Shown here one piece after another: positions 6,214-12,411 of a stretch of DNA of 14,706 nt (within the stretch, counting starts at the first letter, position 1; each line of letters opens with the position of its first letter). The notes under the pieces are model-generated. The model did no database searches, was not told the DNA's origin, and saw only the letters and a program-made list of their open reading frames with translations. Both the position numbers and the translations under genes were made by a program. The DNA is from an uncultured Actinomycetes bacterium (GTDB lineage Bacteria; Actinomycetota; CALGFH01), in NCBI GenBank assembly GCA_937881255.1, contig CALGFH010000081.1, positions 1 to 14,706 on the forward strand. Reading direction: 5' to 3'.

Positions 6214-7601
6214 GCGACCGTCTCCTCCCTGGAGCGGCGACCGACGGCCAGCATAGCCAGGAAGGCGACCAGGAAGGCGGGGATCGAGGCGCCCAGCCAG
6301 GGCAGGCGGGCCGACAGCGGGAAGGGCAGGTGCAGGAGGCCGTCGAACAGGGCCTCGGTCAGCGACACCCAGGCGGTCACGGTCCCGGGGTTGATCCAGT
6401 TGTAGACCAGGAACCCGAGCAGCCAGACGAGCACCGCCGGCCAGCGCACGCCCCGGTAGGGGCCGTCGGGCCGGTACATGGCGGCGACGTCGTAGCGGCG
6501 GCGGGCGAGCACGTACCAGTCGGCCGCCAGCACCCCGAACAGGGGGACGAACAGCGCCCCCAGCAGGAACAGGAAGTTCTCGTAGCGGGCCAGGTCGTCG
6601 ACCAGGACGGCCAGGAGGGTGGCGACCGCGCCCAGGGCCAGGGCGACCCGGCGGCCGGGCAGGCCGGGGGCGGCGTTCTTGAGGCTGACCCCGGCCGAGT
6701 AGAGGTTGGCGAACACCTCGTCGGTCTCGTCGACCACCAGCACGGCCATGGCCAGCAGCCCCACCGGGACGGCGAGCAGGGCCGCGATCACGTCGCCCTG
6801 GCCGATGGAGAGCAGGAACAGGATGCCAAGGGCGAAGAACCAGACCTGGGCCAGGAGGTAGCCGACGGCCGTGCCCCAGAAGGTGGCGCCGGCGCTGCGG
6901 CCGAAGCGGGCGTAGTCGGCGACCAGCGGCACCCAGGAGATGGGCAGGGCGATGGCCAGGTCGACCCCGGCCCAGAACGACAGCCCGCCCTGGCCGGCCT
7001 GGCCGGCGAGGGCGCCGAGGTCGAAGCGGGTCAGGGCGTACCAGGTGAGGTAGGCGGTGGAGGCGAGCACGGCCCAGACCGCGAACCGCTGGAGCCAGCG
7101 GCGCAGCACGGTCAGCGGCCCGGCCACGGCCATGGCGGTGGCCAGGGCGCCGAAGGCCAGCACCCACAGGGGGCGGCCGCCCACCCCGAACACCCGCTCG
7201 GAGATGGCGGTGGCCGCGGTGGCGATCACGAACAGCTCGAAGGTGGCCCAGCCCAGGTTCTGGACGACGTTGCAGGCGGTCGGGAGCAGCGAGCCGCGGA
7301 CCCCCAGCGGGGCCCGGTACAGGACCATGGCCGGCACGCCGGTGGCCGCCGCCGGGACGGCGGCCAGCCCGAGCAGGGCGTTGCCGGCCACGGCCCCGAC
7401 AACGGTGGCCCCGAGGGCCGGCCACAGGCCGAGGGCCGGCACCAGCAGGGCCCCGGCGACCAGCACGAGCAGGCTGACCCCGAGGTTGCCCCAGAGGACG
7501 GCCTGGTCGAGGAAGCCGAGGCGCCGCTGGTCCGGCGGGACCGGTTCGATGCCCCACTCGGGGGCCTGCTGGATGCGTGGGGACCGTTGGCGAGCTTCCA
7601 T
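6210..7601 (-). CDS. cytX: CytX-like hydroxymethylpyrimidine permease (NCS1 family)
   Basis: The 463-residue protein is an NCS1-family (PF02133) permease with about twelve hydrophobic segments. It starts with a cytoplasmic PPDQRRLGFLDQAVLW stretch and includes QNLGWATFELFVI, WVPLVADYARF and VVDETDEVFANLYSAGVS, all characteristic of the CytX branch of cytosine/purine permeases. CytX proteins are proposed to import hydroxymethylpyrimidine (HMP), a thiamin precursor, because their genes typically sit behind TPP riboswitches, as this one does. The start is ATG 7601 with GGGAG six bases upstream; that Shine-Dalgarno lies inside the 3' strand of the riboswitch. Thiamin pyrophosphate should therefore repress translation. 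The DUF2461 gene follows with an ATGA overlap. Cytosine as substrate is less likely given the riboswitch. Confidence 0.9.
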   Translation of the reverse strand: MEARQRSPRIQQAPEWGIEPVPPDQRRLGFLDQAVLWGNLGVSLLVLVAGALLVPALGLWPALGATVVGAVAGNALLGLAAVPAAATGVPAMVLYRAPLGVRGSLLPTACNVVQNLGWATFELFVIATAATAISERVFGVGGRPLWVLAFGALATAMAVAGPLTVLRRWLQRFAVWAVLASTAYLTWYALTRFDLGALAGQAGQGGLSFWAGVDLAIALPISWVPLVADYARFGRSAGATFWGTAVGYLLAQVWFFALGILFLLSIGQGDVIAALLAVPVGLLAMAVLVVDETDEVFANLYSAGVSLKNAAPGLPGRRVALALGAVATLLAVLVDDLARYENFLFLLGALFVPLFGVLAADWYVLARRRYDVAAMYRPDGPYRGVRWPAVLVWLLGFLVYNWINPGTVTAWVSLTEALFDGLLHLPFPLSARLPWLGASIPAFLVAFLAMLAVGRRSREETVA

Positions 7602-7607
7602 CCCGCA

Positions 7608-7694
7608 CTCCCTTCGCCGGTACTAACCGGATCAGGTTCGAAGGGTCGCCGACCGCTGCAGTCGGCCTCTCAGCCCGGTCCGCCGGGCTCCCCT
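7608..7694 (-). promoter_or_regulatory. TPP riboswitch (THI element)
   Basis: On the minus strand the region shows all THI-box landmarks in order: a GCCCGG/CCGGGC hairpin directly followed by CTGAGA (7673-7668), an optional extra hairpin (CCGAC/GTCGG), ACCTGATC, a CCGG/CCGG hairpin with loop TTAGTA, and GCGAAGGGA. The stem CCCTTCG (7645-7639) with CGAAGGG (7616-7610) is a perfect seven-base pairing. The Shine-Dalgarno GGGAG (7612-7608) for the CytX-like gene overlaps the 3' strand of this stem, so ligand binding should hide it. No separate terminator hairpin with a U-run lies between the aptamer and the ATG at 7601, which favours translational control. Confidence 0.95.
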
Positions 7695-7719
7695 GGGCGC
7701 CTTGTCGTGGCCCGTGGCC

Positions 7720-7725
7720 ACCTTA
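7720..7725 (-). promoter_or_regulatory. Candidate -10 element (TAAGGT) for the riboswitch transcript, overlapping the upstream stop codon
   Basis: On the minus strand TAAGGT fits the TANNNT pattern and would start transcription at about 7713, some 20 bases before the aptamer. Its first three bases are the TAA stop of the second YbdK gene. The -35 region (around TGGTGA) is a poor match, so readthrough from the upstream operon is an alternative. Confidence 0.3.
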
Positions 7726-8992
7726 GCGGGCGGTTTCGGAGATCACCAGGTCCACCACCGACTCCAGGCTGCCGCTGCGCTGGAACGCCTCCCGCTGGCG
7801 GGCCGCGCCCGTCCCGCGGGCGATGGTCGCCCGGACCAGCTCGGACACCTCCTCGAGGTCGCCGCCGGCCTCCAGCCCGGGCCGGATCTCGGCCAGGAAC
7901 AGCCCGACCACCTCGGTGGCCGGGAGGGCTCGGCGGCCGAGCACGTCCACCAGGTCGGCGGCCAGGCCGTGGCGGGCGGCCCGCCACTTGGCCGCCCGGA
8001 GCAGCTCGGGGCGGGGCGCCGGGTCGGGTCGCCGCGGCGGGCGGCCTGGAGGCAGGTGAAGGCGAGCGCCCGGACCAGGCCGGCGACCATCACGGCCTCG
8101 TCGACGGCCATGCAGACGTCGGCGACCCGGAACTCGAGCGTCTCCTGCCGGGCCGAGGGGCGCACGTCCCAGTAGAGCTTGGTCGGCTCGCGGACGCGGG
8201 GTCGCCGGCCACCGCGGCCTGGTGGCAGGTGACGGCCAGGCCGCGGACCAGGCCGGCCACCATGACGGCCTCGTCGACGCCCATGCAGACGTCGGCGACC
8301 CGGAACTCGAGCGTCTCCTGCTTGGTGGAGGGGCGCACGTCCCAGTAGAGCTTGGTCGGCTCGCGGACGCTGCCGGTGGCCATCAGCGTGGAGACCAGCG
8401 CGTCGTACTCGGCCCGGGAGGCGAACGCCTGGGGCATGCCCGCCGTGGGCCAGCGGTTCCAGATCTCGGTGCGGTAGCTGGCGTAGCCGGTGTCGCCCCC
8501 GAGCCAGTAGGGCGAGTTGACGGTGAGGGCGGCCAGCACGGGCAGCCAGGGCCGGGCGCGGTTCATCGTCTGGATGGCCGCCTCCCGGTCGTCGATGCCG
8601 ACGTGGACGTGGCAGCCGAACACGATCTGCTCGCGGAACACCTGCTGGTAGTCCTCGGCCAGGTTCCGGTAGCGGCGCTTGTCGGTCACCCGCTGGTCGC
8701 GCCACCGGGAGAACGGGTGGGTGCCGGCGGCGGCGATCCGCAGGCCCTGCCGCCCGGCGGCCTCGATCAGCGACCGCCGGCTGCGGCGGACCGCCTCGCG
8801 GACCTCGCCCAGGGTCGAGCAGACCGGGGTGTTCATCTCGACCATCGAGCGGTACAGCTCGGGCTGGACCCGTTCGCCCAGCTCCGGCTCGGCCGCCTGC
8901 AGGACCCGCGGGGCCACCGAGCGCAGCTCGCGGCTCGCCGGGTCGACGAGCTGGTACTCCTCCTCGACCCCGAGGCTGAGCGTCCCGCTCAG
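7723..8992 (-). CDS. YbdK-type carboxylate-amine ligase, copy 2 (frame broken by two tandem duplications)
   Basis: This is a second GCS2/YbdK family ligase. The N-terminal frame gives LGVEEEYQLVD, GTHPFSRW, GCHVHVGI, NSPYWLGGDTGYASYR and LYWDVRPS; the C-terminal frame gives AAKWRAARHGL and ends GSLESVVDLVISETAR. The two are separated by a 173-bp divergent tandem repeat (about 8031-8376) and a 5-bp repeat (GGGTC twice on the plus strand, 8021-8030). Removing one copy of each leaves 1092 bases, a continuous frame of 363 residues, normal for the family. No ATG, GTG or TTG fits the conserved N-terminus; the likely start is CTG 8992, overlapping the upstream stop as CTGA. It is the last gene of a coupled trio. 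If the sequence is correct the gene is dead; a join between related genomes is more likely. Confidence 0.8.
8021..8030. repeat. 5-bp tandem duplication that shifts the frame of the second YbdK gene
   Basis: The plus strand reads GGGTC twice in a row. Removing one unit makes the coding strand read GDPAPRPELLRAAKWRAARHG without a break, the expected family sequence. Confidence 0.75.
8031..8376. repeat. Divergent tandem duplication, period 173 bp, inside the second YbdK gene
   Basis: The codons for VREPTKLYWDVRPS through CMxVDEAVMVAGLVR occur twice, in copies about 173 bases apart (for example the ATGCAGACG at 8110 and again at 8283). The copies are roughly 92 percent identical by my hand alignment of about 157 bases, and they differ at amino acid level (PSTKQ/PSARQ, CMGVD/CMAVD, VRGLAVTCHQ/VRALAFTCLQ). 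Because 173 is not a multiple of three, the second copy is out of frame with the first. The unit borders are approximate to within about ten bases. Confidence 0.9.
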
Positions 8993-9720
8993 CTGGCCAG
9001 GCCCAGGAGCCGGTCGACGAACTGCCGGTAGGCGCGCAGGGCCAGGCGCAGGTCCTCGGTCGAGCCCTCGTCGGTCACGCCCGCGAGCTGGCCGCGCTGC
9101 TGCTGGAGGGAGTCGGCCACCTGCCGGAGGAGGTCGTCGACGAAGCGGCCGGCCTCCTCGACCGCCTGCCTCGGCTCGTCGATGAACCCGGCCTGGATGT
9201 CCAGGAACCGGTTGCGGATCGCACCGGCGTCCAGCGACCCGAGCAGCACCGGGGTCCCGGCGGCCGGGGCGTCGGCGGCCGCCGGAGCCTCGGTTGCCGC
9301 CGGGGCGTCGGCCGGCGGCTCGGCCACCGGCGCCGGCGGGACCTCGGCGGCCTCCGCGTCGGCGGCCGGGGCCGGGGCCTCGGTGCCGGGCTCGTCCCGG
9401 GGCTGGCCGGGCTCGGTGACCACGGTCTCGCCGCGTGGGGCGTCCGGGTCGGCGTCGGGATCGGCGACCGACGGCTCGTAGCCGGTCGGGTTCTGGTCCT
9501 CCTGCTTGGCCCGCTGGTCGACGTCGAAGATGTTCGACGACCCGGTCCGGCCGGTCTCGGCCGGCTCGAAGGCGCCGGAGGACTCGCGCTCGGTCGTCTC
9601 GTCGGTCAGGTCGATCTCGTTGATCCGGTCCTGGCCGGCCAGCCGCTCGGTCACCGCTCCCCGGCCCGAGGGCCGCTGGCTGCCCTCCTCGCCGTAGCCG
9701 GGACCGTAGCGCTCGGTCAT
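8989..9720 (-). CDS. Hypothetical soluble protein with a shared C-terminal domain and an Ala/Pro-rich linker
   Basis: The 243-residue protein has no signal peptide or membrane segment. Residues 1-112 are acidic and polar; 113-158 form a low-complexity Ala/Pro/Glu linker (EAPAPAADAEAAEVPP and similar); residues about 166-243 form a helical domain with RFLDIQAGFIDEPRQAVEEA and STEDLRLALRAYRQFVDRLL. That domain is clearly related to the C-terminal domain of the protein encoded just upstream, so the two genes probably arose by duplication with linker gain. ATG 9720 overlaps the upstream stop (ATGA). The stop at 8989 overlaps the likely CTG start of the YbdK gene (CTGA). I cannot assign a function; tight coupling suggests it works with the membrane-anchored partner. 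Confidence 0.8.
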   Translation of the reverse strand: MTERYGPGYGEEGSQRPSGRGAVTERLAGQDRINEIDLTDETTERESSGAFEPAETGRTGSSNIFDVDQRAKQEDQNPTGYEPSVADPDADPDAPRGETVVTEPGQPRDEPGTEAPAPAADAEAAEVPPAPVAEPPADAPAATEAPAAADAPAAGTPVLLGSLDAGAIRNRFLDIQAGFIDEPRQAVEEAGRFVDDLLRQVADSLQQQRGQLAGVTDEGSTEDLRLALRAYRQFVDRLLGLAS

Positions 9721-10280
9721 CGTGCCTCCTCGGTCGTCGACCGGTCGGGGTGGCGGTCCTCCAGCAGCTCCTCGAACAGCGAACGGTAGTGGACCAGCGC
9801 CTGGCGCAGGTCCTCGGTGCTGGCCTCCGAGCGGTCGTTGGCGGCGGCGATGGCGTGGGCGGCCCGGTAGTCGTCGACCACCTGGGGGTGGTCGACCGAG
9901 ATGTCGGCGGCCCGCTGCTCGAAGTCGTCGACCGGGTAGCCGCGGTCGCGCATCACCGAGGTGATCAGCCGGTCGGCCTCGCGGGTGGCCTCGGCCGGCT
10001 CGTCGACGAACTGGGCCTGGGTGTGGCGCCAGGCCTCGACGTAGCGGGCGCGGGCCTCCGGCTCCAGCGGGACGATGTCGAGCTCGGCACGGCGCTCGGT
10101 CCGCTCCCGCAGCTCGGTCTCGGCGGCCCGGCGGTCGCCGGTCTCCTCCACCGTGCGCTCGTACTCGGGCCCGAAGGTGTCCTGGAGCTTACGGCTGCGG
10201 CGCTGGCGGCCGGCGAAGAAGGCGAGCAGCGCCAGCAGCACGATCACGACGAGGATGGCGATCAGCAGGCCTGCGTCCAT
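9717..10280 (-). CDS. Membrane-anchored actinobacterial protein of unknown function
   Basis: The 187-residue protein begins with one hydrophobic segment (about 4-23, LLIAILVVIVLLALLAFFAG) followed by a basic stretch (RQRRSRK), so the body should face the cytoplasm. A charged segment follows (FGPEYERTVEETGDRRAAE), then a helical domain with WRHTQAQFVDEPAEATREAD, RGYPVDDFEQRAADISVDHP and STEDLRQALVHYRSLFEELL. This layout recalls a widespread actinobacterial hypothetical family; no function is known to me. The start ATG 10280 has AAAGGA seven bases upstream. It is the first gene of the coupled trio ending with the second YbdK gene, and it shares its C-terminal domain with the next protein. The acidic residues and helices suggest a scaffold or adaptor, but this is speculation. 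Confidence 0.82.
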   Translation of the reverse strand: MDAGLLIAILVVIVLLALLAFFAGRQRRSRKLQDTFGPEYERTVEETGDRRAAETELRERTERRAELDIVPLEPEARARYVEAWRHTQAQFVDEPAEATREADRLITSVMRDRGYPVDDFEQRAADISVDHPQVVDDYRAAHAIAAANDRSEASTEDLRQALVHYRSLFEELLEDRHPDRSTTEEAR

Positions 10281-10388
10281 GGGCGTGTCCTTTCCCCGGA
10301 GTCCCCATTCTCGCTATCCCGTTCAAGCCGGGATGCAAACATGCGAACCGGTCACCGGCAACCCAAGCGGCCTCCGGGCAGGAGGTCG

Positions 10389-10853
10389 TCAGGGGGCGGT
10401 GGAGGCCAGCGGCGGGGCGCTCTCGGGGTCGTTGCGGCCGTAGTCGACCAGGCGGCGGGCGGCCTCGGTGATCTCGGCCGGGTCGGCCGTCTCCGGGGAC
10501 CACCAGGAGCCGAGCTGGTCGTCGTGGTAGCGCGGCAGCACGTGGACGTGGAGGTGGAACACCGTCTGGTTGCCGACCGAGCCGTCGGAGTTGGCCTGGA
10601 CCAGGTCGACGCCCCCGGCCCGGAAGGCCCCGACCACCCAGCGGGCCATCCGCCTGGCCATGGCCGCGACGGCCAGCCAGTCCTCGGCGTCAGCCGACAT
10701 CACGTCGCTGACGTGGCGCCGGGGCACGACCAGCACGTGGCCGAGCGTGGCCGGGCTGATGTCCATGAACGCGACGGTTCGTTCGTCCTCGTCCACCAGG
10801 TCGGCCGGCAGCTCGCCCGACACGATCTGGCAGAAGGTGCAATCTGCCTGCAT
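10389..10853 (-). CDS. HIT family nucleotide hydrolase
   Basis: The 154-residue protein belongs to the histidine triad family, which hydrolyses nucleoside phosphoramidates or related nucleotides in the cytoplasm. The triad HLHVHVLPR is at residues 100-108, with H102 as the expected nucleophile; other family features are CTFCQIVSGELPA at 5-17 (C5 and C8 are probable zinc ligands) and GHVLVVPRRHV at 38-48. The last 25 residues are a Pro/Ala/Ser-rich tail. The start ATG 10853 has GGAGG eight bases upstream. It lies 90 bp after moaA and 108 bp before the membrane-anchored gene, so it may be the last gene of the cox/moa block or have its own promoter (a TACGCT -10 candidate exists in the gap). Substrate unknown. 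Confidence 0.93.
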   Translation of the reverse strand: MQADCTFCQIVSGELPADLVDEDERTVAFMDISPATLGHVLVVPRRHVSDVMSADAEDWLAVAAMARRMARWVVGAFRAGGVDLVQANSDGSVGNQTVFHLHVHVLPRYHDDQLGSWWSPETADPAEITEAARRLVDYGRNDPESAPPLASTAP

Positions 10854-10943
10854 GCCCGTGTCCTCCCACCAGAGACAGTCAGGGGCCGGAGCGTAACCGA
10901 AACCGGGAGTTCCCCGGGAAGCGGCGCCCTATCAAGACGGTGG

Positions 10944-11970
10944 TTACCCGCCGATCTGGGACATCCCGCGGGCCGGCTGGACGAAGTCGGTCTCGTTGAT
11001 GCGGTGGCCCCACTGCTTGCGGGCGACCGCGTCCAGGTACACCTGGGCGACGGCGTCGTCGCCGGTCCCCGACCGCAGCACCGAGCGCAGGTCGTACTCG
11101 GTGGTGGCGAACAGGCAGGTCCGCACCTGCCCGTCGGCGGTCACGCGGATGCGGTCGCACTGGGCGCAGAAGGCCCGGGTGACCGAGGCGATCACGCCGA
11201 CGGCGCCGCGGCCGTCGCGGTAGCGGTAGCGCTCGGCCGGGGCGCTGCCCCGGGGGTCGGGCGCCTCCAGCCCGAAGGCGGCGTCGAGCCGGGCCAGGAT
11301 CTCCCCGCCCGGGACGACCTGGTCGCGGGTCCAGTCGCCGGGGGCGTCCAGCGGCATGAACTCGATGAAGCGCAGCTCCACCCCGAGGTCGCGGGCCCAG
11401 GCGGCCATCGGCTCGAGCTCGTCGTCGTTGAAGCCGCGGACCACCACGGCGTTGATCTTCACCGGGTGGAGGCCGGCGGCCAGGGTGGCGTCGATGCCGG
11501 CCAGGACCCGGTCGAGGGCGTCGCGGCGGGTGATCTCCTTGAAGCGGTCGCGCCGGAGGGAGTCGAGCGAGATGTTGGCCCGCTTGAGGCCGGCCTGACG
11601 CAGCGGCTCGGCCAGCCGGTCCATCACGGGTCAGGCCGGCCGCCCGCAGGGGCTCGGCCAGCCGGTCCATCAGGAAGCCGTTGGTGGTGATGGACAGCTC
11701 GACCCCGAGCCCGTCGAGGGCGGCGACCACGTCGACCAGGTCGCGCCGCAGGGTGGGCTCGCCGCCGGTGATGCTGACGGTCCGCACGCCCAGGCCGATG
11801 GCGACCCGCAGGGCCCGGATCAGCTCGTCCCGGCCCAGCACGTCGTCCTTGGCCAGCCAGGGCAGGCCGTCCTCGGGCATGCAGTACAGGCAGCGGAAGT
11901 TGCACTTGTCGGTGACCGAGACCCGCAGGTCGCGCACGACCCGCCCGAAGCTGTCGACCATCTCAGGCAT
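10944..11970 (-). CDS. moaA: MoaA, GTP 3',8-cyclase (frame broken by a 46-bp tandem duplication)
   Basis: MoaA is the radical SAM enzyme that, with MoaC, turns GTP into cyclic pyranopterin monophosphate, the first step of molybdenum cofactor synthesis. The N-terminal frame holds the SAM-cluster motif C23-x3-C27-x2-C30 (CNFRCLYC) and SITGGEPTLRRD. The C-terminal frame holds the second cluster motif C-x2-C-x13-C (CAQCDRIRV and on to RTCLFA) and the required Gly-Gly end (SQIGG). Between them a 46-bp divergent repeat (11579-11670) shifts the frame. Removing one copy leaves 981 bases and a continuous 326-residue protein of normal length. The start is ATG 11970 or, as relatives suggest, ATG 11961 (MVDSFGR); either couples it to moaE. 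As written it would not be functional; an assembly join is likely. Confidence 0.88.
11579..11670. repeat. Divergent tandem duplication, period 46 bp, inside moaA
   Basis: On the coding strand ATGGACCGGCTGGCCGAGCC occurs twice, 46 bases apart, and the 46-base units agree at about 38 positions. They encode MDRLAEPLRAAGLTR and MDRLAEPLRQAGLKR, that is, two variants of the same stretch of MoaA rather than identical copies. Confidence 0.92.
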
Positions 11971-12388
11971 TTGGAACCCCCACCCATTCGCCGCCGCCCG
12001 GCCAGCGCTCCTTCTTCCAGATGGGCACGGTCGCCTTGAGCTCGTCGATCAGCTCGCGGCAGCCGGCGAAGGCCTCGGCCCGGTGCGGGGCCGATGCGGC
12101 CACGATCACGCTCGGCTCGGCGGCCCCGACCACCCCGACCCGGTGGGCCAGGTAGACGGCGCCGAGACCGTGGGTGGCGGCGGCCTTCCTGGCCACCCGC
12201 TCCATCTCCGGCTCGGCCAGCTCGGCGAAGGCCTCGTACTGGAGCTGGTCGACCTCGCGGCCCTGGTTGGGGCTGCGGGTGGTCCCGACGAACAGGGCCG
12301 TCCCGCCGCAGGCCGGGTCGAGCACCGCCCGGAAGGCCGCGTCCAGCGACAGCGGCTCGGAGGTGAGCAGGACGGTCAGGTTCACCAC
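11963..12388 (-). CDS. moaE: MoaE, molybdopterin synthase catalytic subunit
   Basis: The 141-residue protein is the large subunit of molybdopterin synthase, which with MoaD-thiocarboxylate inserts two sulfurs into cPMP. Family signatures are FVGTTRSPNQG (33-43), YEAF (51-54), HRVGVVGAAEPSVIVAASAP (82-101) and LKATVPIWKKE (117-127); K118 and K125 align with the active-site lysines K119 and K126 of E. coli MoaE. The start is a GTG at 12388, with GGAGG 11 bases upstream; a second GTG follows at once. It lies 23 bp after the CoxE gene and overlaps moaA by 8 bp, so the cox and moa genes look like one transcript. No moaD or moaC is in the window. Confidence 0.95.
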   Translation of the reverse strand: MVNLTVLLTSEPLSLDAAFRAVLDPACGGTALFVGTTRSPNQGREVDQLQYEAFAELAEPEMERVARKAAATHGLGAVYLAHRVGVVGAAEPSVIVAASAPHRAEAFAGCRELIDELKATVPIWKKERWPGGGEWVGVPNA

Positions 12389-12411
12389 CTCAAGCTACAC
12401 CTCCGCCGACC

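Noticed and set aside
6214..7608. N-terminal extension of the DUF2461 frame upstream to 7608
   Set aside because: The extra part is an Arg/Pro/Gly-rich shadow of the permease; the true start is ATG 6213 in the ATGA overlap.
6330..8348. 672-residue plus-strand open frame
   Set aside because: It runs antisense through the permease, the riboswitch and the YbdK gene; the composition is that of a shadow frame.
9230..9400. Repetitive GCC/GCG-rich tract in the soluble paralog gene as a DNA repeat
   Set aside because: It encodes an Ala/Pro/Glu linker with irregular codons and no fixed period; it is protein low complexity.
10310..10340. HspR-type (HAIR) operator suggested by a CTTGAAC next to an inverted repeat
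   Set aside because: The second half-site and spacing do not fit, so it is not reported as a feature.
10371..10385. Small hairpin (CCTCC/GGAGG) just after the HIT gene as a terminator
   Set aside because: A five-base stem with no T-run on the minus strand is too weak to call in this GC-rich DNA.
9750..11690. 646-residue plus-strand open frame
   Set aside because: It runs antisense across four real features including HIT and moaA, and has no recognisable domain.
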